Source: Anaerolineae bacterium (GTDB lineage: Bacteria; Chloroflexota; Anaerolineae; Aggregatilineales; Phototrophicaceae). Taken from it: a stretch of 15,131 nt of DNA. A program made the position numbers and the translations under genes. A model generated the notes under the pieces. That model made no database searches, was not told the origin of the DNA, and saw nothing but the letters and a program-made list of their open reading frames with translations. The stretch is from contig JADLHH010000437.1 of assembly GCA_020848855.1 (NCBI GenBank), positions 1 to 15,131 of the forward strand. Reading direction: 5' to 3'. Shown here one piece after another: positions 1 through 7,283 of this stretch (position 1 is the stretch's first letter; each line of letters starts with the position of its first letter).

Positions 1-1
1 G

Positions 2-808
2 AACGGCATCGTCTTTACCAATACGCTGCGCCGCACCTGGAAACAGCCGCTCTATTGGGGTGTCCTGGTGGCGATCATGGGTTACTACATTATCGCCGTC
101 GTCCCGAATGTGGATATGCTCAAGCAGTATGCCGACATGATTGCCAACATGCCGCCGCTGCTGATGCAAGCCTTCGGAATGAGGGATGCTGCCCAGTTGG
201 CGACGCCGGAAGGTTTCCTCGGCTTTGGCTTTTTCAGCTACATGCTGCTGGTAACGGCGATCTACGCGGTGATCGCCGGGCTGGCGGTGACGACGGGCGA
301 AGAAGATCGCGGCATCATGGATGTGGTTCTCAGCCTGCCGATCCCACGCTGGCGGCTCGTGCTGGAGCGTATGTTGGCGTACACGCTGACTATCATCGTC
401 CTGCTGGCGGTGACCTTCATCGGCTTGTGGATCGGTCAGGTGACAACGCCGGGACTGAGCCTCAACCCCGGCAGGCTGTTCGAAGGCACCATCAACATGC
501 TTCCGGGGACGCTGCTCGTGCTGGCGTTCACAGTGCTTGCCGGGACGGTGGCGCGCAGCCGGGGGCTGGCGATGGCGGCGGCGACGATCTTCATCGTTGC
601 CAGCTACTTCATCGACTTTATCGGCTCGGCGGCAAGCGGGACAGTCGCCGCTAACCTGCGCGTGATCTCTTTCTACAGTTGGTACAACGGCGCGGAGATC
701 ATGACGACCGGCTTGCAGTGGGGCAGCGTGGCACTGCTGCTGGTCGCGGCGGTCGTCATGGCGGCGGGCAGCCTGTGGTTCTTCGAGCGCCGGGATGTCG
801 GCGTGTAA
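2..808 (+). CDS. ABC-2 type transporter permease, 5' end outside window
   Basis: The frame is open from base 2, so the start lies upstream; 268 residues are visible. About six hydrophobic segments can be seen, near visible residues 18-35, 75-98, 127-147, 162-182, 190-212 and 240-260. Between the second and third is a cytoplasmic stretch EEDRGIMDVVLSLPIPRWRL. It matches the 'E..G..e.lLs.Pi.R' coupling region of ABC-2 permeases, where the membrane subunit contacts its ATPase. The family moves drugs, lipids or polysaccharides across the inner membrane; the substrate cannot be told here. The ATPase partner is presumably just upstream, outside the window. The last residues, FFERRDVGV, are the usual 'F.rRDl.v' tail of this family. 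No terminator with a T tract follows; a hairpin repeat does. Confidence 0.85.
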   Translation, partial: NGIVFTNTLRRTWKQPLYWGVLVAIMGYYIIAVVPNVDMLKQYADMIANMPPLLMQAFGMRDAAQLATPEGFLGFGFFSYMLLVTAIYAVIAGLAVTTGEEDRGIMDVVLSLPIPRWRLVLERMLAYTLTIIVLLAVTFIGLWIGQVTTPGLSLNPGRLFEGTINMLPGTLLVLAFTVLAGTVARSRGLAMAAATIFIVASYFIDFIGSAASGTVAANLRVISFYSWYNGAEIMTTGLQWGSVALLLVAAVVMAAGSLWFFERRDVGV

Positions 809-833
809 CAACCCGGCTCATCAATCGAATAGA

Positions 834-874
834 GGGGGCGCAGGTGCAATCTTCGATTGCCTCGCGACGCCCCT
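834..874. repeat. REP-like intergenic stem-loop
   Basis: The outer arms GGGGCG (835-840) and CGCCCC (868-873) pair, and the inner arms GCAATC (846-851) and GATTGC (855-860) pair around a TTC loop. Unpaired bases lie between the two stems. It sits between the permease stop and the sirtuin promoter. No T tract follows, so it is not a standard terminator. The shape GGGGCG...CGCCCCTAC is what one expects of a dispersed palindromic repeat. Copy number cannot be judged from one window. Confidence 0.5.
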
Positions 875-923
875 ACCGCCCCATATATCCACAACGCCCC
901 TGTTCTAAAATCATCCACTCACG

Positions 924-953
924 CTGACGGCTTTTTGATCCGTCTGTTATAAT
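924..953 (+). promoter_or_regulatory. Predicted sigma-70 type promoter of the sirtuin gene
   Basis: A perfect TATAAT lies at 948-953. An 18-base spacer separates it from CTGACG (924-929), which matches TTGACA at four of six positions. Transcription would begin near 960. The TTG at 953 therefore cannot start the protein, and the ATG at 989 is supported instead. Confidence 0.6.
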
Positions 954-988
954 TGGAAGCTCGCATATCTCACCGCGAGACAGAATCG

Positions 989-1759
989 ATGACGCTTGAC
1001 AACCTCATCCATCAAGCTGCCGACCTCATACGAAACAGCCAGCACCTGACGGCACTCACCGGCGCGGGCGTGAGCGCGGAATCGGGGATTCCCACCTTCC
1101 GCGACGCGCTGACCGGGCTGTGGGAGCAGTACGACCCGGCGCGGCTGGCAACCCGGCAGGCTTTTGCAGACGATCCGAAACTGGTCTGGGAATTCTACGA
1201 GCACCGGCGTGATTTGATCCGCTCGGCGCAGCCCAACCCGGCGCACCGGGCGCTGGCGGCGCTCGAAACACACTACCCGGCGATGCAGATCATCACCATG
1301 AACGTCGACGACCTGCACGAGCGCGCCGGGAGCCGCAACGTCATTCGCCTGCACGGACGCATCGAAGCCAACCGCTGCTCGGCGAACTGCCGGGGTAACC
1401 CGACGCCGGTCGATGTCAGCCAGATCGTGTGGGATCGCACCAGCGGACCACCGCCCTGCCCGTACTGCGGCAAGCCGGTGCGCCCGGATGTCGTCTGGTT
1501 TGGTGAAGTGCTGCCCGCCGACGCGCTCGACAAGGCGCACGACGCCGCCGAACACACCGATCTGATGCTGGTGATCGGCACGTCGGGTGTCGTCCGCCCC
1601 GCGTCCGACCTGCCGGCGCTCGCCAAGCGGCATGGCGCGAAGATCATCGAGTTCAATCCGGTCGAAAGCGAGATCACCCCGCTTGCCGACCTGTGGCTGC
1701 CTGCGCCTTCTGGCGAAACGCTCCCGCGCGTGCTGGCTGCGCTCGGTGACGATGCGTAG
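989..1759 (+). CDS. cobB: NAD-dependent protein deacylase, class III sirtuin (CobB/SIRT5 type)
   Basis: A 256-residue cytoplasmic enzyme of the Sir2 family, which removes acyl groups from lysines using NAD+ and gives nicotinamide and O-acyl-ADP-ribose. The NAD motif GAGVSAESGIPTFRD is at 25-39. The catalytic His122 is in RLHG, and the zinc cysteines are C130, C134, C157 and C160. Later come GTS (197-199) and the N223 region. Y70 and R73 (FYEHRR) form the Tyr-x-x-Arg pair that binds the carboxylate of succinyl- or malonyl-lysine in class III sirtuins, so desuccinylase activity is likely. The usual TQN motif reads TMN (103-105), while N105 and D107 are kept; this Gln-to-Met change is odd. The start is ATG 989 because the TTG at 953 overlaps the promoter. 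The stop overlaps the next gene, suggesting coupled translation. Confidence 0.92.
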   Translation: MTLDNLIHQAADLIRNSQHLTALTGAGVSAESGIPTFRDALTGLWEQYDPARLATRQAFADDPKLVWEFYEHRRDLIRSAQPNPAHRALAALETHYPAMQIITMNVDDLHERAGSRNVIRLHGRIEANRCSANCRGNPTPVDVSQIVWDRTSGPPPCPYCGKPVRPDVVWFGEVLPADALDKAHDAAEHTDLMLVIGTSGVVRPASDLPALAKRHGAKIIEFNPVESEITPLADLWLPAPSGETLPRVLAALGDDA

Positions 1760-2804
1760 AGCGATCACGCTTGTACTGATCGGCTTGCTGCTGGTCGTCC
1801 GTGCCGCCGCACAGGGCGACGAGCCATCCTCGCACGCGCGGCAGGTGTTCCTCACGTCTGACAACCAGCTTACGTTCATCGACCTGATGACCGGCGATGC
1901 TTACAGCGTCGGCGTCAACGGCGATCATTTCACCGTGCTGCCCGATGCCGTGATGTTTTTCGACCGCGCCAGCCACCGAGTCATGGTCGCCGCGCCCGAC
2001 GGCACGCTGAGTCAGCATCCCTTCATCCGAACCAGCGAAGCTGTCGCTCGCGTCGATTGGGCGCTGTCGCACGACGAGCAGAACATCGCCTGGACGGAGA
2101 CCAGCGGCGCGCCAACCGCGCTGACGACGGTGACATGGGTTTCGGAAATCGATGGGACGAATGCCAAGCCCGTCTTCAACGACGGTCCGCGCGACGGCAT
2201 TCGCGCCTACCCGGTCGCCTTCAGCCCGGATAAATCCGTGCTGTACATGGATTATCAGCCCAACACCATCGGCGACCTGACCCCGTTCCGGCAGTACGCC
2301 GGGCTGTTCGCGCTAAACCTGGCGAGTGGGGAAACGACCGCTCTGCCGGGCGAGCCGGGCTGCTTCTGCGGTGCGGATATCGGCGCGGACTTCTTCCTGC
2401 GGCTGACGCTGGCGGACAGCGGCTTCAACCTGCGCATCCGCAACCTGCGCAACGAGAGCGAGACAACGCTCGCGCCGGTCAACAGCTTCACGCAGGGCGG
2501 CGACGTGCTGATCGCGCCGGACGGCAAGCGGGCGGCATACGCGCTCGCGCAGATCAGCAATTTCGGGACGGCGCAGCAGTCGGTGCAGACGGTGATTGTG
2601 CTGGTCGACCTGCTGACGCTGACGCAGAGTCCGCTGGGCGCGCCGGTCAACCGGCTGCTGCGCCCGATCCAGTGGACAGAGGACGACAGCGCGATCCTGT
2701 TCGTGGACGCGCAGGCGCAGACCACCTGGAAAGCGACCGTGCGCGACGGCGCGTTCGAGCAGGTCGCCAACGGACGGTATCTCGGAACCCTGATCGTCGG
2801 CTAG
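1752..2804 (+). CDS. Secreted beta-propeller (TolB/PD40-like) protein of unknown role
   Basis: A 350-residue protein. The start ATG lies inside the end of the sirtuin gene (8-base overlap), and the frame continues right after a typical signal peptide. Residues 1-22 have a basic start (MRR), a hydrophobic core and an AAA-Q cleavage-like site near 20-21, so the mature protein is probably exported. The body holds repeated strand-rich units with the 'hydrophobic-S/A-P-D-x-K/G' signature of WD40-like PD40/TolB propellers. Examples are LSHDEQNIAWT (105-115), FSPDKSVLYM (157-166), IAPDGKRAAYA (254-264) and WTEDDSAILFV (308-318). A CFC pair occurs at 204-206. No catalytic motif is seen. Ligand and function are unknown; a scaffold or sensing role is possible. 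The coupling to the sirtuin may reflect shared expression only. Confidence 0.75.
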   Translation: MRRAITLVLIGLLLVVRAAAQGDEPSSHARQVFLTSDNQLTFIDLMTGDAYSVGVNGDHFTVLPDAVMFFDRASHRVMVAAPDGTLSQHPFIRTSEAVARVDWALSHDEQNIAWTETSGAPTALTTVTWVSEIDGTNAKPVFNDGPRDGIRAYPVAFSPDKSVLYMDYQPNTIGDLTPFRQYAGLFALNLASGETTALPGEPGCFCGADIGADFFLRLTLADSGFNLRIRNLRNESETTLAPVNSFTQGGDVLIAPDGKRAAYALAQISNFGTAQQSVQTVIVLVDLLTLTQSPLGAPVNRLLRPIQWTEDDSAILFVDAQAQTTWKATVRDGAFEQVANGRYLGTLIVG

Positions 2805-2857
2805 ACGCACCCGTCGAGCCGCCCACCCTGCCCACGAAAATTTACGCGCTCAAACAT

Positions 2858-2873
2858 TCGGAATTTTTTCCGA
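2858..2873. promoter_or_regulatory. Perfect 16-bp palindrome upstream of the glycosylase gene
   Basis: TCGGAA-TTTT-TTCCGA is symmetric, with six-base arms around four T. It lies about 45 bases before the ATG at 2919 and after the stop at 2804. It could be an operator or a weak hairpin at the end of the previous transcript. The stem is short and no T run follows the right arm, so a terminator is less likely. Confidence 0.35.
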
Positions 2874-2903
2874 TCTCGATTACGGGAAGATCACGCAGGA
2901 TAT

Positions 2904-2926
2904 GTTAGTATACAAAGTATGATAAC
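2904..2926. promoter_or_regulatory. Imperfect dyad over the start codon of the glycosylase gene
   Basis: GTTAGTATAC (2904-2913) and GTATGATAAC (2917-2926) are inverted repeats matching at eight of ten positions around AAA. The dyad covers -10-like hexamers (TATGTT at 2901, TAGTAT at 2906) and the ATG at 2919. No convincing -35 or ribosome binding site is present, so the message may have a very short leader or none. A repressor bound here would block the nth-kinase operon. Confidence 0.35.
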
Positions 2927-3602
2927 TGTAACGGATTTTGACCGCCGCCAGGCGAAATATGAACCGGTTGCCGCCGCCCTGTACGAGATGTTCGGGCGGC
3001 TCGATTGGCAGCGCTTTCTGCCGCCGCTGGATGAGCTGATTGACTGTGTGCTGAGCCAGAGCACCACCGACACCAACCGCGACCGGGCGTTCGCGGCGTT
3101 GAAAGAAGCGTTCCCGACGTGGGAAGCCGTCATGGACGCGCCGACCGAAGCCGTGATCGCGGCGATCAAGCCCGCCGGGCTGGCAAACCAGAAGGGACCG
3201 CGCATTCAGGAAATCCTGCGGCGCATCTACGCCGAGCGCGGCGAGCTGAACATCGATTTTTTGGGCGACCTGCCCGTGCCGGAAGCCAAAGCATGGCTGA
3301 CCAGCTTTTACGGCGTCGGACCGAAAACGGCGGCAATCGTGCTGTGCTTCGCTTTCATGCGCCCGGCGTTCCCGGTCGATACGCACATTCACCGCGTCGG
3401 GCAGCGCATCGGCTTTCTGCCGCAGGGCATCAGCGCCGACGACGCGCACCCGGTCATGGAAGCCATCGTCCCGCCGGAAGACTACTTCACCTTTCACATC
3501 AACCTGATCCGGCTGGGGCGCGAAATCTGCCAGGCGCGTCGCCCCCGGTGCGAAGTCTGTCCATTGACACCGTATTGCGACTATTATCAGAGCCATCTAT
3601 GA
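2919..3602 (+). CDS. nth: Endonuclease III-like DNA glycosylase/AP lyase with 4Fe-4S cluster
   Basis: A 227-residue protein of the HhH-GPD family, which removes oxidised pyrimidines and nicks the abasic site in base excision repair. The helix-hairpin-helix reads YGVGPKTA (131-138) with the catalytic lysine K136. The catalytic aspartate is D154 in FPVDTHIHRVGQRIG. At the end, C204-x6-C211-x2-C214-x5-C220 is the exact spacing of the endonuclease III iron-sulfur cluster. QSTTDTNRD (47-55) corresponds to the SQQT/SaQTTD region. Length and order fit the family. It resembles the Nth-like branch of thermophiles and Deinococcus more than E. coli Nth, so its lesion range could differ. The stop overlaps the following kinase start as ATGA, so the two genes are translationally linked. 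Confidence 0.92.
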   Translation: MITVTDFDRRQAKYEPVAAALYEMFGRLDWQRFLPPLDELIDCVLSQSTTDTNRDRAFAALKEAFPTWEAVMDAPTEAVIAAIKPAGLANQKGPRIQEILRRIYAERGELNIDFLGDLPVPEAKAWLTSFYGVGPKTAAIVLCFAFMRPAFPVDTHIHRVGQRIGFLPQGISADDAHPVMEAIVPPEDYFTFHINLIRLGREICQARRPRCEVCPLTPYCDYYQSHL

Positions 3603-5434
3603 CCGATAAAACTCTCATGCAAGTCAACGACAGCGAAGTCGGTGGGATGCGCCACAACCTCAATCTGCTGCGGGCACAGCTTCAGATGGGGCGCGTCGAG
3701 GCGAGCTTCCTCGACAAGCAGGTTGGGCGCATGATCGACCTGCTGGAACGGCTGGAACACGAACACCGCCAGTTGAAGAAGCAGGGGCGGCTGGAAGCGC
3801 TGTACAACGTCAGCCGGCTGCTCGGCTCCTCGCTCGAACTGCAAACCGTGCTGAACCAGGTCATGGACGCGATCATCCAACTGACCAAAGCCGAGCGCGG
3901 CTTCCTGATGCTGCGCGACGACGACGGTCAGCTTCAGGTGAAAGCGGCGCGCAATATCGACCAGCAGACGCTGACCACCGACAAATTCCTGTTCAGCCGC
4001 ACGATCGTCAATCAGGTCATGGATCGGGGCGAGTCGGTGGTGACCACCAACGCCGCCCAGGACCCACGCTACGCCGACCAGGATAGCATCGTCGGCAAGG
4101 CGCTGCGCAGCATTATGGCAACGCCGCTGCGGGTGCGCGGCAGAGTAATCGGCGTGATTTACGTGGATAACAGCGCCGTCACCGGACTGTTCGAAGACGA
4201 CGATCTGGGCACGCTCGACGCTTTCGCCGGGCAAGCCGCCATCGCCATCGACAACGCCCAGTTGTTCAGCGCGACCGACCAGAAGCTGGCGGATCGCGTC
4301 GAGGAGCTGCGCCAGCTCCGGCGCATCGATTTGCAGCTTAACGAGACGCTCAACGTCGAGCGCGCCATGAGCTATACACTGGAATGGTCGGCGCGTCTCG
4401 CCGGCGCCGACGTGGGCTATTTCGGCTTGATCGACGGCAAGAACATCCCGACGGCGCACAGCTACGGCATCGAAATCGACGATACGCTGCCGATCTTCCT
4501 CGAAAAGACCTACCCGCAGGCGGTGGACGTGGTCGAAAGCGGCGAGGCGCGGGCGATCAACGACGAGCGGCGCGCCTTCGGAGTGCTGATCGTGCCGGTG
4601 CGCCGCGACCAGAAAGTTTTCGCCGTCATCATCCTGCGGCGACGCGGCGCGTTCACCGAGGAGCAGAAAGAGATGGTCGAGCGCGTGGTGGCGCGGGCAG
4701 CCGTCGCCATCGAAAACGCCCGGCTGTACGCCGCCATGCAAGCCGCCGACCGTGCCAAGAGCGAATTCGTCGGCATTGTGGCGCACGACCTCAAAGTGCC
4801 GATGACCAGCATCCTCGGATACGCCGACCTGACGCTGATGGACGGCAACCTGCAGGAACAGCAGACCAACTATCTCAACCGCATCCGTGACACGGTCAGG
4901 CGCATGGAAATGCTCGTCTCCGACCTGGCAGATATCAGCCGTATCGAAAGCGGTCATTTCCTGATGAACGAGACGCGGGTCGACGTGGGCGACATCGTGC
5001 AGGGCTTGCGCGACGCCATCATGACGCAGATCAAGGCGCGCGGGCACACGTTCGTCGAGGAAATCGAACCCGACCTGCCGCCGATGCGGGTCGATTACTA
5101 CCGCCTGCTGCAGGTGCTGACCAATCTCGCCAGCAACGCCTACAAATATACGCCGGATGGTGGCACAATCACGCTGTCGGTGCGGCGCGCCGACGACCGG
5201 GTCGAATTCAGCATTAGCGATACCGGCATCGGCATGACGCGCGAGTCGATCAAGAAGCTGGGAACCAAGTTCTGGCGGGCGGACGACGACTTCACGCGGT
5301 CGCAGCCCGGAACGGGTCTCGGCTATGCCATCACCCAGAATCTGGTCGAGCAGATGGGCGGGCGGATACAGGTCGAAAGCCATGTCGCCAAAGGCAGCCG
5401 GTTCTCGTTCTCGGTCGCCATCCTGAAGGAATGA
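3599..5434 (+). CDS. Soluble sensor histidine kinase with two GAF domains
   Basis: A 611-residue protein with no membrane segment. An N-terminal helical or coiled-coil stretch (about 20-65) precedes GAF 1 (about 66-222; MATPLRVRGRVIGVIYVDN is typical) and GAF 2 (about 238-376). The HisKA helix has its phosphoacceptor His396 in VAHDLKVPM. The HATPase has its N box at TNLASNAYKYT (N513), G1 at DTGIGM (541-546), an F box at FWRADD and G2 at PGTGLGYAI (570-578). It should autophosphorylate and pass phosphate to a response regulator, but none is nearby. GAF 1 residues do not reveal a ligand; no Cys/His chromophore motif is obvious. The start is the ATG of the ATGA overlap with the glycosylase gene; the frame is open further upstream, but only as an overlap of that gene. 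The ribosome site is weak, consistent with coupling. Confidence 0.93.
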   Translation: MTDKTLMQVNDSEVGGMRHNLNLLRAQLQMGRVEASFLDKQVGRMIDLLERLEHEHRQLKKQGRLEALYNVSRLLGSSLELQTVLNQVMDAIIQLTKAERGFLMLRDDDGQLQVKAARNIDQQTLTTDKFLFSRTIVNQVMDRGESVVTTNAAQDPRYADQDSIVGKALRSIMATPLRVRGRVIGVIYVDNSAVTGLFEDDDLGTLDAFAGQAAIAIDNAQLFSATDQKLADRVEELRQLRRIDLQLNETLNVERAMSYTLEWSARLAGADVGYFGLIDGKNIPTAHSYGIEIDDTLPIFLEKTYPQAVDVVESGEARAINDERRAFGVLIVPVRRDQKVFAVIILRRRGAFTEEQKEMVERVVARAAVAIENARLYAAMQAADRAKSEFVGIVAHDLKVPMTSILGYADLTLMDGNLQEQQTNYLNRIRDTVRRMEMLVSDLADISRIESGHFLMNETRVDVGDIVQGLRDAIMTQIKARGHTFVEEIEPDLPPMRVDYYRLLQVLTNLASNAYKYTPDGGTITLSVRRADDRVEFSISDTGIGMTRESIKKLGTKFWRADDDFTRSQPGTGLGYAITQNLVEQMGGRIQVESHVAKGSRFSFSVAILKE

Positions 5435-5486
5435 GCGATGGGCGCGCGCCGATTTTTGTCTCCTGATAGTGACGGACGAAGTTGAC

Positions 5487-5530
5487 GGGACGCCAGCCGC
5501 ACGGCTTGGCGCGTCGTCCCATGAAGGAGG
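5487..5530 (+). promoter_or_regulatory. Leader stem-loop and strong ribosome binding site before the second kinase
   Basis: GGGACG (5487-5492) pairs with CGTCCC (5515-5520). CCAGCC next to it can pair with GGCTTGG through small bulges. Three bases later comes AAGGAGG (5524-5530), five bases before the ATG at 5536. A stem ending so close to a strong ribosome site could tune its access. No promoter is convincing in the 101-base gap, so read-through from the first kinase is likely. Confidence 0.4.
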
Positions 5531-5535
5531 TCATG

Positions 5536-6420
5536 ATGACGCCGGAAACCCTGGATCGGGCGCAGGCTCTGCTGGACGAATTAATCGAGGCGGCGAAAAC
5601 CGGGGCGATCATCCCCGTGCGGCTGCCCGGTCAGTTGGAAGTGATCAAAAATCTGCTGGAGTCGCAGCCGCACGCGGCAGACACCAGCGCCGCGCCAGAG
5701 AAAGCCGAAGCGACATCGACCGGCAGCGAAGAACTACTCAAGGAACAGGCATATTTCGTCTCGCACGCCGTCCACGAACTGCGCACGCCGCTGACCAGTA
5801 TTCGCGGCTACAGCGATATGCTGCGCGGGCTGGGCGAACTCAACGACATGCAGAAACAGTGCGTCGAGACGATCCGCAGCAATTCACGGCGTATGGAAAC
5901 GCTGCTCACCGACGTGAGCGACACCGCCAAGCTCAAGGGCGGCACGCTGCGCACCAGCCTCAAGATGGACATGTTCAAGAATATCGCGCTGATGGTCGAG
6001 AAGCAGGCTCAGCCGCTGACCGAGGAACTGGGGCGCAAGCTGACCTTCGATATCCCGCAGGGGCTGCCGATCCTGAACGTCGACGGCGAACTGCTGGCGA
6101 AGGCGCTCTACAAGCTGGTCGAAAACGCGCTGCGCTACAGCGGCGATAACGGCGAAGTGACCGTGCGGGGCAGCGCCGACGGCAGCAAGCTGACGATCAC
6201 GGTGCAGGATAATGGCATCGGCATGACGCCAGAGGACATGAATCAGCTTGGCACCATTTACTTCCGGTCGGACAACGAAGTCGTGCGCAGCTACAAGGGC
6301 AGCGGGCTGGGAATTCCGGTCGCGTATGGGATCATCCACCTGCTCGGCGGTATTGTCACCATAGCCAGCGAGCCGAACAAGGGCACGACCTTCACGATCA
6401 CGTTGACGGGGATGAGTTGA
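5536..6420 (+). CDS. Minimal histidine kinase with no sensor domain
   Basis: A 294-residue soluble kinase. Residues 1-45 are helical, 46-65 form an Ala/Ser/Glu-rich linker, and then HisKA begins. The H box is SHAVHELRTPLTSIRGYS with phosphoacceptor His80. The HATPase shows N box KLVENALRYS (N197), G1 DNGIGM (225-230), an F-box-like YFRSDN and G2 KGSGLGI (254-260), all intact. The start at 5536 has the best spacing to AAGGAGG; ATG 5533 is only two bases from it and earlier starts lie upstream of it. With no GAF, PAS or membrane part, it must take its signal from a partner, plausibly the kinase before it or the degenerate one after it. The stop overlaps the next ATG by one base (TGATG). Confidence 0.9.
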   Translation: MTPETLDRAQALLDELIEAAKTGAIIPVRLPGQLEVIKNLLESQPHAADTSAAPEKAEATSTGSEELLKEQAYFVSHAVHELRTPLTSIRGYSDMLRGLGELNDMQKQCVETIRSNSRRMETLLTDVSDTAKLKGGTLRTSLKMDMFKNIALMVEKQAQPLTEELGRKLTFDIPQGLPILNVDGELLAKALYKLVENALRYSGDNGEVTVRGSADGSKLTITVQDNGIGMTPEDMNQLGTIYFRSDNEVVRSYKGSGLGIPVAYGIIHLLGGIVTIASEPNKGTTFTITLTGMS

Positions 6421-7277
6421 TGCAGGTCGAACAGGCACTCCGCACACTCGTACAGCTAAAGGGTGCCGCGCCACCCATGACCGCCGAGCGGCTGGGTGAC
6501 GTGATCGCGCTGATGCGCCAGCTTGACGAGGAGAACAACGCCCTCCACCGACAGATGATCGCCATCCCGCCCGCATCGGTCGAAGAACCACCGCCGACCG
6601 ATACGCTGGCGACACAGGCATTCGAGGCGCTCAAGCCGTCGCTGCACGTCATCCGCGCCCAAACCGAAGCGCTGCGGGCAGGCAAGCTCGGTCGCATTAC
6701 CACCGAACAAGCCGACACGCTCAAGGTGGTCAACGAACACGCCTATGGCGCGCTGAGCATGATCGAATCGCTCGATACCATCATGCTGATCAAGAAGGGG
6801 CTGCTTCACGTCGAACAGACGGCGTTCAGCCCGCTCGACCTGCTGGCGGAAGTGTGGCAGCGCCATAATCATGCCGCCGAACAGCGCGAGCATCACATCA
6901 ATATCCACGCCGACGACCCGATTCCGCAAGTGGTGGGCGACCGCCGTTACATCGTGTCGATCCTGTCCGACCTGCTCGACAACGCCGTCCGCTACACGCC
7001 GCTGGGAGGGATGATCCGCGTACGCGCCGAGTCGCTGGGGACACATGTCCTGTTCAGCATCGCAGATAACGGCATCGGGCTGACCAGCGAGGACATGCAC
7101 CACATCACCGAGCCATTCTGGCGGGCACGCCATCAGGCGCTGGTGCGCCAGTACCCCGGCACGGGTCTGCGGCTATACGTCGCCCGGCTGCTGCTCGACC
7201 TGCACGGCAGCGACCTGCTGTACTCCGGCGAGCCGAGCATGGGCGCGACTTTCAGCTTCGCGCTGCAGGCAGATTGA
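6420..7277 (+). CDS. Histidine-kinase-like protein lacking the phosphoacceptor histidine
   Basis: A 285-residue protein, similar in layout to the gene before it: N-terminal helices (1-50), a Pro-rich linker (50-60), HisKA-like helices, then a HATPase. Aligning the two H-box regions puts E69 (FEALKPSLHVIRAQTEAL) where the neighbour has His80, so autophosphorylation on His cannot occur. The HATPase keeps its N box (DNAVRYT, N188) and G1 (ADNGIG, 216-220). G2 reads PGTGLRLYV, with Arg251 in place of a conserved glycine, so ATP binding is possible but altered. It is probably a regulator or heterodimer partner of the adjacent kinase; DivL of Caulobacter, which has Tyr for His, is a known precedent for a non-His member. 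The one-base overlap (TGATG) implies coupled synthesis. The frame is full-length, so this is not a frameshifted pseudogene. Confidence 0.85.
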   Translation: MQVEQALRTLVQLKGAAPPMTAERLGDVIALMRQLDEENNALHRQMIAIPPASVEEPPPTDTLATQAFEALKPSLHVIRAQTEALRAGKLGRITTEQADTLKVVNEHAYGALSMIESLDTIMLIKKGLLHVEQTAFSPLDLLAEVWQRHNHAAEQREHHINIHADDPIPQVVGDRRYIVSILSDLLDNAVRYTPLGGMIRVRAESLGTHVLFSIADNGIGLTSEDMHHITEPFWRARHQALVRQYPGTGLRLYVARLLLDLHGSDLLYSGEPSMGATFSFALQAD

Positions 7278-7283
7278 CAGCCC

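Noticed and set aside
3119..3598. Upstream extension of the GAF kinase frame into the glycosylase gene
   Set aside because: The extension is an Arg-rich out-of-frame reading of nth; the ATGA overlap at 3599 gives the natural start.
3587..5383. A 598-residue minus-strand ORF opposite the GAF kinase
   Set aside because: It is a shadow of a high-GC gene on the other strand; its His/Arg/Val-rich composition shows no domain, while the + strand encodes an unmistakable kinase.
5441..5457. GGCGCGCGCC followed by five T as a terminator after the first kinase
   Set aside because: The palindrome leaves only about three base pairs once a loop is allowed, too weak for an intrinsic terminator.
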